Below, in pieces: positions 38,531 to 45,324 of a stretch of 45,324 nucleotides of DNA. Source of the stretch: an uncultured Erysipelotrichaceae bacterium (lineage in GTDB: Bacteria > Bacillota_I > Bacilli_A > RF39 > UBA660); the NCBI GenBank assembly GCA_902764545.1, contig CACWWC010000012.1, positions 1 through 45,324 on the forward strand. Direction: 5' to 3'. Positions within the stretch are counted from its first letter, which is position 1. The number at the start of each line of letters is the position of its first letter. The notes under the pieces were generated by a model. The model was not told the origin of the DNA and did no database searches. It saw nothing but the letters and a program-made list of their open reading frames with translations. Position numbers and translations under genes: made by a program.

Positions 38531-39340
38531 ATGAATATGAAACGTGAAATTAAAAGAGATGTTTTTCATACTATTAACTTTTTTAATGGTAAGAAAAATA
38601 TTAACTATGGTAGAGTTTTTTATAATTCTAACGAGATATTGTATTCTTTATTTGAAAGTTTTGATTTTAAAAATAAGGATATCTTTTCTGTAATGGGTTC
38701 AGGTGATCAAATTTTTCATTTTATTAATAGAGGAGCATTGAATGTTGATACTTTTGATATTAACAAATTAACAAAATATTATTTTTGTTTAAGATTATGG
38801 TCGATTAAATATCTTAATAAATATTATCCTGGTAGTGTAAATTATGATTTTATTTCTAATTTACTTTCAATTGTAGAAGTTAATAGTCAATTTGAGAAAG
38901 AGGCATATATTTATTGGAGTATTTTGCTAAAATATCTAGATCACTATAATTATGAACACATTTTGATAAATGATGAATTTTCTATGTCGAGAAACCGTAT
39001 AGATGATTTAGAGGAACTAAAGAATAAATTAAACAACAAATCTTTTAGTTTTAAAAATATTGATTTTAGTAAGAATTTTAATATTGATCGTAATTATGAT
39101 TATATTTTTTTATCTAATATTAAGGATTGGGTTTGTGTTGATAGTACTTATAGAAATAATATTGATAAATTGTTACGTCCGGGAGGTTATGTGATTTGTT
39201 CTACTTTGGGAAGTTATGGAGCTAGTAGTGATGAAATAATGTTATTAGATATGGGATATGATTATTATGAACTTCCTGATGTATATGATGGTTCATTTAC
39301 TGATTATCAAATGCCAGGATATTACTTTGTAAAAAAGTAG
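38531..39340 (+). CDS. Array gene 9: DUF3419/BtaA-like paralogue
   Basis: 269 residues from ATG 38531; a GTG at 38513 that overlaps the previous stop is the alternative. SAM loop VMGSGDQIF and acidic loop VDTFDINK are the most divergent of the GSGD group. FCLRLW replaces YYLR-W, and strand 4 is YDYIFLSNIKDW. It ends MPGYYFVKK. Last gene of the second unit; promoter module 3 begins 4 bases after its stop. Confidence 0.7.
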   Translation: MNMKREIKRDVFHTINFFNGKKNINYGRVFYNSNEILYSLFESFDFKNKDIFSVMGSGDQIFHFINRGALNVDTFDINKLTKYYFCLRLWSIKYLNKYYPGSVNYDFISNLLSIVEVNSQFEKEAYIYWSILLKYLDHYNYEHILINDEFSMSRNRIDDLEELKNKLNNKSFSFKNIDFSKNFNIDRNYDYIFLSNIKDWVCVDSTYRNNIDKLLRPGGYVICSTLGSYGASSDEIMLLDMGYDYYELPDVYDGSFTDYQMPGYYFVKK

Positions 39341-39344
39341 TATT

Positions 39345-39373
39345 TTGACATTCTTTATTTACTGTGATAGAAT
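39345..39373 (+). promoter_or_regulatory. Array promoter module 3
   Basis: TTGACA (39345-39350), 17-base spacer, TAGAAT (39368-39373), then ATGATGTTAATTTTGGGAG, which matches the leader of the other modules in TTAATTTTGGG form. Confidence 0.75.
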
Positions 39374-39400
39374 ATGATGTTAATTTTGGGAGTTGGTGTA

Positions 39401-40237
39401 ATGAGTATGATTGATAATGATATCAATGGTGTGAAAGATGTAATTGAAAACAAACAATTTGGAGTATCTTATGAACAATATGGTAGGATTTATTTCGCAT
39501 CTAATGAATCTTGTCATGAAAAAATTCCTAGGTTTAATGTTAAAAATAAAGATGTTTTATGTGTTTTAGCTAGTGGGGATCAGTCATTTTATTTTCTTGA
39601 GAATGGTGCGAGAACTGTGGATCTTTTTGATGTTAATAAACTTGCTTTGTATTATTACTATTTGAGAATATGGAATATTCGATATAACAGTTCTTTTTAT
39701 TTCAATGAAAATTCAATAAAAGAAGATATAAGTAGACTATTAAAGGTGGTAAATCCTAATAATGAAACAGAAAAATATATATATAATTTTTGGTTAAAGT
39801 GTATATCAGTATTTTCATCTGATGAAATTCGTATGATGTTTTATTATGATACTTATGAGATGAAGGAGACATATAAGTCTACCGATCTATTAAATAATAG
39901 ATTAAAAGATAGTAGTTTTACTTTTTATAATATTGATATTTCTAAGAAAGCAGATATTAATCGTAAGTATGATATCATATATACTTCTAATATTAGTGGT
40001 TACTTAAGTATTGCTTCTTTGAAAATATATGAGAGTAATATGTGGAACTTATTAAAAAAAAATGGAGTTATTATTTCTACTGGTATTAATGAATTAGGTA
40101 TGGGTGGAGATGAGAAAAATATTATGTGTAAAAATTTTAGAGGTAAGGTTTTAAAAGAAAGATTTGGAACAGATTTTTCTTTATATTGTTTTAAAAAAAG
40201 AAAGATTAAAACCTTATTTGGAGATCATCATGAATGA
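39401..40237 (+). CDS. Array gene 10: DUF3419/BtaA-like paralogue
   Basis: 278 residues from ATG 39401 after TGGGAGTTGG; the ATG at 39374 falls directly behind the -10 box and is not used. SAM loop LASGDQSF, acidic loop LFDVNK, NFW for YW, strand 4 YDIIYTSNI. The C-terminus differs from all others: no PG-Y-Y, but a basic tail with KKRKIKTLFGDHHE. Its last 8 bases overlap the start of gene 11. Confidence 0.7.
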   Translation: MSMIDNDINGVKDVIENKQFGVSYEQYGRIYFASNESCHEKIPRFNVKNKDVLCVLASGDQSFYFLENGARTVDLFDVNKLALYYYYLRIWNIRYNSSFYFNENSIKEDISRLLKVVNPNNETEKYIYNFWLKCISVFSSDEIRMMFYYDTYEMKETYKSTDLLNNRLKDSSFTFYNIDISKKADINRKYDIIYTSNISGYLSIASLKIYESNMWNLLKKNGVIISTGINELGMGGDEKNIMCKNFRGKVLKERFGTDFSLYCFKKRKIKTLFGDHHE

Positions 40238-41030
40238 TATTTCATTAGATGTTTGTAGATCTGGTGATGTTATAAATGGTGCTAGTTATTATAACTGTAG
40301 ACATATTTATTTCAGAACCAATGAAAGACTTAATGATTTATTTTCTAACTTTGATGTTAATGATAAAAAAGTTCTTTCAGTAATAGGATCAGGAGATCAT
40401 GCTTTTTATGCATATGATAGAGGTGCTGAGTCTGTTGATCTATTTGATAAAAATAAAATCACTATTTATTATTATTACTTACGTGTTTGGTTAATTAAAT
40501 ATTTAGATATGTTTTATTTTGATAAGGAAATTTCTGTTTCTTTTTTGAATCATTTACTGGATCTTGTTAAACCAGAAACTCAAATTGAAATAGATACACA
40601 TAGATATTGGAGTGAAATGATTCGTCTTTATGGATGTAATATTAATTATTTGTTTATGTGTAAAAATAATTTAGAGGATTATGCTATTAGAGATGTTTCA
40701 AAAATAAAGAAAAAGATAGATTATATACCTAATTTTTATAATATAGATATTGCAAGTGATATAGATATTTCTCATACTTATGATGTTATTATTAAATCAA
40801 ATATAACTGATCACCTTAATGCTGATTATAATAAGTTTATTAAATATCGAAATAATCTTAATAATTTATTAAATAGTGGTGGTATTGTAGTTAGTTCAAA
40901 TGTATTAACTAGTAGGATAAGTCCTTTAGAAGAAAAGGTTTTTTCTGAATGTTTTGATATTTATCCTATGGATGATGTTTCAGATTACTCTTCTATAACA
41001 TCTCCTGGATTTATTTATGTAAAAAAGTAG
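40230..41030 (+). CDS. Array gene 11: DUF3419/BtaA-like paralogue
   Basis: 266 residues from ATG 40230, preceded by GGAGATCATC inside gene 10, so the pair is translationally coupled. SAM loop IGSGDHAF (His as in gene 4), acidic loop LFDKNK, RTNE for SSNE. Strand 4 is YDVIIKSNITDHL, the only copy with Lys before SN. It ends SPGFIYVKK. Confidence 0.72.
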   Translation: MNDISLDVCRSGDVINGASYYNCRHIYFRTNERLNDLFSNFDVNDKKVLSVIGSGDHAFYAYDRGAESVDLFDKNKITIYYYYLRVWLIKYLDMFYFDKEISVSFLNHLLDLVKPETQIEIDTHRYWSEMIRLYGCNINYLFMCKNNLEDYAIRDVSKIKKKIDYIPNFYNIDIASDIDISHTYDVIIKSNITDHLNADYNKFIKYRNNLNNLLNSGGIVVSSNVLTSRISPLEEKVFSECFDIYPMDDVSDYSSITSPGFIYVKK

Positions 41031-41039
41031 GTGAGAATT

Positions 41040-41852
41040 TTGGAGAATATTGATATTGATATTGAGAAGACTAAATATGTTTTAAATTCTGGATCTTTGT
41101 CAAACTATGATAGTATTTATTTTTCTTCTAATGAAAAACTTAAATCTATATTTTCTAATTTTGATTTTGAGGGTATGGATATTTTAACTGTTGTTGGGTC
41201 AGGAGATCAAGCTTTTTATTTTTATGATGCTGATGCTAAAAGTGTAGATTTATTTGATAAGAATAAACTATCAATTTACTATTACTGTTTAAGAGTTTGG
41301 GTTATTCAATGTTATGGTAGTTTTTATCCAAAATATCCAATAAATCAAAAATACATTGATAAGCTATTTAGTATGGTTAAGCCAAGATGTAAATTGGAAA
41401 GTGATGCGTTCAAGTACTGGTGTAAGTTTATTCACACTTTTGGGACTGATGGATTCATTAATTTATTCACATGGTATTCTCATCCTTTATTAGGGGCTAA
41501 TATAATTTCAGATTTGTCTGAAGTAAAGAGGAGAATTAATAATGATTTTTCTTTTAAAAATATTGATTTAGTAAATGATTGTATTAAAAAAAAGTATGAT
41601 GTAATTTATGCTTCAAATATACATGATTATGTAAATAATAAAAACTGTGAAATAGTTTCTTATCGTGATAATTTATATAATATGTTAAATGAGCATGGTA
41701 TGGTAGTTTGTTCTAATGTTATTACTTATGATGTTGATAAATATGAATATAAGATATTTGATGAAAAATTTGAATGTAAAGAATTACCTCCAGTTTATAT
41801 GCCAGCGGAGCATTCTTTGGAATCACCTGGATATGTGTATACTAAAAGGTAG
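41040..41852 (+). CDS. Array gene 12: DUF3419/BtaA-like paralogue
   Basis: 270 residues. TTG 41040 is chosen because AGGTGAG stands 5 bases upstream; GTG 41031 directly follows the previous stop. SAM loop VVGSGDQAF, acidic loop LFDKNK like genes 11 and 16, YCLRVW. The middle contains LFTWYSHPLLGANI. Strand 4 is YDVIYASNIHDYV and the end SPGYVYTKR. Confidence 0.72.
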   Translation: MENIDIDIEKTKYVLNSGSLSNYDSIYFSSNEKLKSIFSNFDFEGMDILTVVGSGDQAFYFYDADAKSVDLFDKNKLSIYYYCLRVWVIQCYGSFYPKYPINQKYIDKLFSMVKPRCKLESDAFKYWCKFIHTFGTDGFINLFTWYSHPLLGANIISDLSEVKRRINNDFSFKNIDLVNDCIKKKYDVIYASNIHDYVNNKNCEIVSYRDNLYNMLNEHGMVVCSNVITYDVDKYEYKIFDEKFECKELPPVYMPAEHSLESPGYVYTKR

Positions 41853-41861
41853 GAAATATTT

Positions 41862-42701
41862 ATGAATGATATTTTAAAGGATATTAAATTTACAAAAGAA
41901 GTTATGAAAGGTTGTTCTTCATCTTTTGGAATACAAGATAATGGCGACTTTTATAATAAAATATATATGTCATCTAATGAGGATATTTTAGGAATTCTTT
42001 CTAATTTTGATATTAAGAATAAGGATGTATTAACTGTAATTGGTTCAGGAGATCAGCCTTTATTTTTCTACAATCTTTTGGCAAATAAAGTTGACATATT
42101 TGATATAAATAAATTTGCTATTTATTATTTTTATATAAGAGTGTGGACTATTAAATATTTAAATCAGTATTATCCAGATATATTGTTTAATAAAAACTTT
42201 TTAGATAACTTACTTAATGTGGTTATACCAAATAATTCATATGAAGAATATGTTTTAAATTACTGGAAAAGATATAATGAACTTTTTTCTTTTGAAGATA
42301 CTATTAAATTAAGTTGTGGATATGGTTATAGAAAGTTTGAGAATTGTTTTTGTAACCTTTCTATTATAAACAATGGTTTAGAACATAGGTTTCCAAATAT
42401 TTATAATTGTGATATCTCTAGTGAAAACAATATAGAAGGACTATATGATATTATTTATACGTCTAATCTTTCAGATTATATTTATGATGTGGAGGGGATG
42501 AATCTATACTGTCGCAATTTATCTAAATTACTTAAAAAAGATGGCGCGGTTATTTGTTCTAATGTAGTATACGATGGTATTGGTGAGTTAGAATTGGATG
42601 CTATGAAAAAAGTGTTTGATTATTACCAATTGCCTCAAGTGTTGACCAGTTCTAAGAAAGAACCTTGTTCTTTAGGTTATTATTATAAGTTTAAAAGGTA
42701 G
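41862..42701 (+). CDS. Array gene 13: DUF3419/BtaA-like paralogue
   Basis: 279 residues, 9 bases after gene 12. An insertion near the N-terminus (GCSSSFGIQDNGDF) precedes the SSNE motif. SAM loop IGSGDQPL has Pro-Leu in place of Ala-Phe. The Gly-Ala before the acidic loop is replaced (NLLANKVDIFDINK). Strand 4 is YDIIYTSNLSDYI. It ends LGYYYKFKR. Confidence 0.7.
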   Translation: MNDILKDIKFTKEVMKGCSSSFGIQDNGDFYNKIYMSSNEDILGILSNFDIKNKDVLTVIGSGDQPLFFYNLLANKVDIFDINKFAIYYFYIRVWTIKYLNQYYPDILFNKNFLDNLLNVVIPNNSYEEYVLNYWKRYNELFSFEDTIKLSCGYGYRKFENCFCNLSIINNGLEHRFPNIYNCDISSENNIEGLYDIIYTSNLSDYIYDVEGMNLYCRNLSKLLKKDGAVICSNVVYDGIGELELDAMKKVFDYYQLPQVLTSSKKEPCSLGYYYKFKR

Positions 42702-42707
42702 TGTAGT

Positions 42708-43505
42708 ATGTTAGATTTTAATAAGGATTTAAAAAATACATTGTTGAGAAAAACAAATAAAATGAAATGTTATGATAGTTTATATTATTCATCAAATGAG
42801 GATTTTGATGGTTTATTTTCTCAATTTAATTTAAAAGATAAAAGTATATTATCTATTATTGGTTCTGGAGACCAAGCTTTTTATTTTTATAATATGGGTT
42901 GCGAAAGTGTAGATTTATATGATATCAATATCGTTACTATTTATTATTACTTTTTACGTCTTTGGTGTATAAAGTATATGGGTGATTTATATCCGGATTT
43001 AAATCTTGCTTATGTTAGACGTTTGCTATCAAATGTTCAGCCATCCAATCCTTTTGAGGAAAATGCTTGTAATTACTGGATTAAGATGATGAATATTTTT
43101 GAGTTTGATTATGAGTTGGAATCGCTGTTCTTTATTGGTTCTGTAAAAATGTTAGAAAAGTATATTAATGATAATTCTTTTCTTATCCAAAGAATAATGA
43201 GCAAGAACATTAATTTTACACCTATGGATATAACTAAGCCTATTAATTTAGAAAAGAAATATGATATGGTTTTTGTTTCTAATATTTCTGAGTATATTAA
43301 AAGTAATCATCAATTTAGAGTTTTTTCTGACAATTTAGAAAAGGTTTTAAAACAGGATGGCGTGGTTGTTGGGAGTAATGTAATGAGGGTTTATCCTCAA
43401 ATCAATGAAATTAGAATCTTATCTAAAAATTTTGATTTTCATGAAATTAAGAGTAGTACAAATCGTTCTTTTTTTCCTGGATTTTATTACACAAAAAAGA
43501 GGTAG
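42708..43505 (+). CDS. Array gene 14: DUF3419/BtaA-like paralogue
   Basis: 265 residues, 6 bases after gene 13. SAM loop IIGSGDQAF; acidic loop LYDINI with Tyr for Phe. YFLRLW, NYW, strand 4 YDMVFVSNI. The C-terminal strand is GVVVGSNVMR and the end FPGFYYTKKR. It closes the third unit; a 79-base gap with promoter module 4 follows. Confidence 0.72.
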   Translation: MLDFNKDLKNTLLRKTNKMKCYDSLYYSSNEDFDGLFSQFNLKDKSILSIIGSGDQAFYFYNMGCESVDLYDINIVTIYYYFLRLWCIKYMGDLYPDLNLAYVRRLLSNVQPSNPFEENACNYWIKMMNIFEFDYELESLFFIGSVKMLEKYINDNSFLIQRIMSKNINFTPMDITKPINLEKKYDMVFVSNISEYIKSNHQFRVFSDNLEKVLKQDGVVVGSNVMRVYPQINEIRILSKNFDFHEIKSSTNRSFFPGFYYTKKR

Positions 43506-43530
43506 TATAAACAATTGTTTTGCTACTTTT

Positions 43531-43559
43531 TTGACATTACTAAGTAAAAATGATATAAT
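43531..43559 (+). promoter_or_regulatory. Array promoter module 4
   Basis: Perfect TTGACA (43531-43536), 17-base spacer and perfect TATAAT (43554-43559), then ATGAAACCTAATTTGGGGG, again with the shared leader. Confidence 0.85.
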
Positions 43560-43584
43560 ATGAAACCTAATTTGGGGGTTGTTT

Positions 43585-44406
43585 ATGGACTTTTTTGTTG
43601 ATAGTGATTTGGATAAAGCTAAGTTAGTTATGCAGTACAGAACAAGTTCAAATTTTGATCATATTTATTTTTCTTCAAATGAATGTCTTAAAAATATTTT
43701 TTCACAGTTTGATTTTAAAGAGAAAGATATTTTAACTGTTTTGGGTTCAGGAGATCAGGCGTTTTATTTTTATGATTCTAATGCAAAGAGTGTAGATATA
43801 TTTGATATAAATAAACTTGCTTTTTATTATTATTTTTTACGTATGTGGGTTGTTAAATATATGAATTCCTTTTATCTTCCTATAGGATTTACGACTTATT
43901 ATATTTTTAGGTTGATTGAACTTGTTAAACCAACATCTAAGGATGAGTATAATGCACTAGAATTTTGGAAGAAGTATGCATTGTTGTTTGAGAATAATAA
44001 TCATTTAAGGATTAATTTATTTGAAGATTTTGATTATTCTTTACCTAATAAAATAGAAAATTTGAAAAAAATAAGAAAACGTATATTGTTAAATGATAAT
44101 AATATGTATAATATTGATATTTCTTCTAATTTTACATTGGATAAAAAATATGATGTTATATATGTTTCCAATATATCTAATTGGCTTGATAAGGATAAAT
44201 TTATACTTTATAGGGATAATTTATATAATTTATTAAATGATTCTGGTTATGTTATTTGTGCAAACTTATCTTTGAATGGACCTACTTCTCATGAAAAGGA
44301 AGTTTTTGAAAAGAACTTTGATTATTATGATTTGCCTGTTGAATATTGTAGTAAAAAAGATGAATTTATCGCACCAGGATATTTTTATATTAAAAAAAGT
44401 GAGTGA
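43585..44406 (+). CDS. Array gene 15: DUF3419/BtaA-like paralogue
   Basis: 273 residues from ATG 43585 behind TTTGGGGG; TTG 43579 is too close to that site. SAM loop LGSGDQAF, acidic loop IFDINK, YFLRMW, EFW for YW, strand 4 YDVIYVSNISNWL. CANLSLNG replaces CSNVG, and the end is APGYFYIKKSE. Gene 16 begins 5 bases later. Confidence 0.72.
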   Translation: MDFFVDSDLDKAKLVMQYRTSSNFDHIYFSSNECLKNIFSQFDFKEKDILTVLGSGDQAFYFYDSNAKSVDIFDINKLAFYYYFLRMWVVKYMNSFYLPIGFTTYYIFRLIELVKPTSKDEYNALEFWKKYALLFENNNHLRINLFEDFDYSLPNKIENLKKIRKRILLNDNNMYNIDISSNFTLDKKYDVIYVSNISNWLDKDKFILYRDNLYNLLNDSGYVICANLSLNGPTSHEKEVFEKNFDYYDLPVEYCSKKDEFIAPGYFYIKKSE

Positions 44407-44411
44407 TTTGC

Positions 44412-45227
44412 ATGATTGATATAAGTGTAGATATTTTTAAAACAAAGCAAGTTTTATTAAAATTAAATAATCCAAAAAATAATGTTGATAAAATTTATTA
44501 TTCTTCAAATGAACATCTAGATACCATTTTTTCTAATCTAGATTTTTCTTCAAAAAAAGTATTATCTGTACTTGGATCTGGAGATCAAGCCTTTTCTTTT
44601 TATAATGCCGGTTGTGAAAGTGTGGATTTATTTGATAAAAATAAATTAACAATTTATTATTTCTATTTACGTATGTGGACTATAAAATATTTGAATTTGA
44701 AATATCCTCCTTTTAATTTATCTAGTTTATTTATTTCAAAGTTACTTGATATGGTGGAAGTTGACTCACCAGATGAAAAGCGGGCTTTTGAATATTGGTC
44801 TCAATTTGTTAATTTTTTTAATATTAATGATATTAAAGATTTAATGTGGGGAACATTGCTTCCTTTAAAAAATGATTATTTTGAAATTGATAAGATAAAA
44901 AATGGGATAAATAATAATAGTTTTAATTTTTATAATATTGATATTTCAAAAAATGTTGATTTAGATTGCAAATATGATGTTATATATACTTCTAATATTC
45001 CAAATTATATCTGTCCACATCCATTATCTATCAAAATATATAGAGATAATCTTTATAGATTACTAAATGATGGTGGTATGGTAGTTAGTACGTTGGTAGG
45101 AAAGTACTATACTCCGGATCTTGAAAAAAGTGTATTTAGTTCTTTATTTGATTTTTATGAATTTCCCGAGGTAGATGGATTTTTTAAAGATAGAGAAATT
45201 CCGGGATACTATTATGTAAAGAAATAA
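44412..45227 (+). CDS. Array gene 16: DUF3419/BtaA-like paralogue
   Basis: 271 residues from ATG 44412 after GTGAGTGATT; GTG 44403 overlaps the previous stop and is less likely. SAM loop LGSGDQAF, acidic loop LFDKNK, FYLRMW, strand 4 YDVIYTSNI. It ends IPGYYYVKK. It is the last copy visible; the next gene starts 73 bases further and is different, so the array probably ends here. Confidence 0.72.
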   Translation: MIDISVDIFKTKQVLLKLNNPKNNVDKIYYSSNEHLDTIFSNLDFSSKKVLSVLGSGDQAFSFYNAGCESVDLFDKNKLTIYYFYLRMWTIKYLNLKYPPFNLSSLFISKLLDMVEVDSPDEKRAFEYWSQFVNFFNINDIKDLMWGTLLPLKNDYFEIDKIKNGINNNSFNFYNIDISKNVDLDCKYDVIYTSNIPNYICPHPLSIKIYRDNLYRLLNDGGMVVSTLVGKYYTPDLEKSVFSSLFDFYEFPEVDGFFKDREIPGYYYVKK

Positions 45228-45299
45228 GGTGACTAACTATTAGAAGTCAATAGAAAATTTGAAAATTTTAATAGTTTGTTATAAATTGGAGATTATCCC

Positions 45300-45324
45300 A
45301 TGCCAAAAAGATTTCACAAAGTGA
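45300..45324 (+). CDS. Start of the next gene (truncated by window end)
   Basis: ATG 45300 follows ATTGGAGATT and reads MPKRFHKV before the window ends. The N-terminus is unlike the array members, which begin with an acidic helix. A TATAAA near 45280 with TTTGAA upstream could be its promoter. Too short to identify; it is not the start of MutS as known in Bacillus. Confidence 0.5.

Noticed and set aside
31904..45227. Array as duplicated CRISPR-like or IS-derived repeats
   Set aside because: The units are full protein genes with ribosome sites and diverged DNA; there are no terminal inverted repeats, spacers or transposase motifs.

Overview
The window is very AT-rich and reads as chromosomal DNA of a low-G+C Gram-positive bacterium of the class Bacilli, probably an uncultured spore-forming relative of the Erysipelotrichia/RF39-type gut lineages. 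The evidence is a homologue of the outer spore-coat morphogen CotE, SpoVS, a T-box leader in front of serS, a sortase with its surface substrate, strong AGGAGG-like ribosome sites, TTG/GTG starts, and consensus sigma-A promoters with TTGACA and TATAAT boxes. TGA is a stop codon here, so this is not the mycoplasma code. The lineage placement is an inference.

Layout. 1-6567: the end of an acidic repeat/coiled-coil protein, sufS-sufU iron-sulphur genes with an unknown partner, a short SSB, a putative M3-like HExxH metalloprotein, and a GNAT gene translationally coupled to pyrimidine-nucleoside phosphorylase. 6629-9056: a thioester-domain surface protein with an SPDTG sorting signal, its sortase, and a membrane protein. 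9074-12205: two D-Ala-D-Ala carboxypeptidases (VanY/M15 and DacF/S11 types) and a membrane-anchored SGNH-fold protein that has lost its catalytic triad. 12271-14425: spoVS and two small membrane proteins. 14434-18000: a T-box controlling a DUF1653 gene and serS, then a roughly 1.7 kb insertion carrying a DUF4143 AAA ATPase. The insertion split off and duplicated the 3' end of serS; a 34-bp exact direct repeat lies at both junctions.

18008-23325: an HD hydrolase and a membrane/zinc-ribbon cluster that includes YdjG-, YdjH- and YdjI-like genes, the partners of PspA in Bacillus, with no pspA beside them. 23626-26115: an ankyrin protein, miaB and a YmcA/YlbF-type gene. 26112-31137, on the minus strand: a zinc-dependent phospholipase-C-like gene and a Bat-type operon (MoxR, DUF58, small membrane protein, two VWA proteins, TPR protein). 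31249: cotE. In Bacillus the order is miaB-ymcA-cotE-mutS, so the Bat block lies between ymcA and cotE, and the array described next occupies the place of mutS.

31904-45227: the outstanding feature, sixteen consecutive intact same-strand paralogues of 257-281 residues. Each has a class I SAM-binding Rossmann core that most resembles the DUF3419/BtaA aminocarboxypropyl-transferase family. Genes 1, 7, 10 and 15 are each preceded by nearly the same promoter-plus-leader module, so the array appears to be divided into four transcription units of 6, 3, 5 and 2 genes. The substrate is unknown. No CRISPR array, tRNA, rRNA or IS transposase was recognised.
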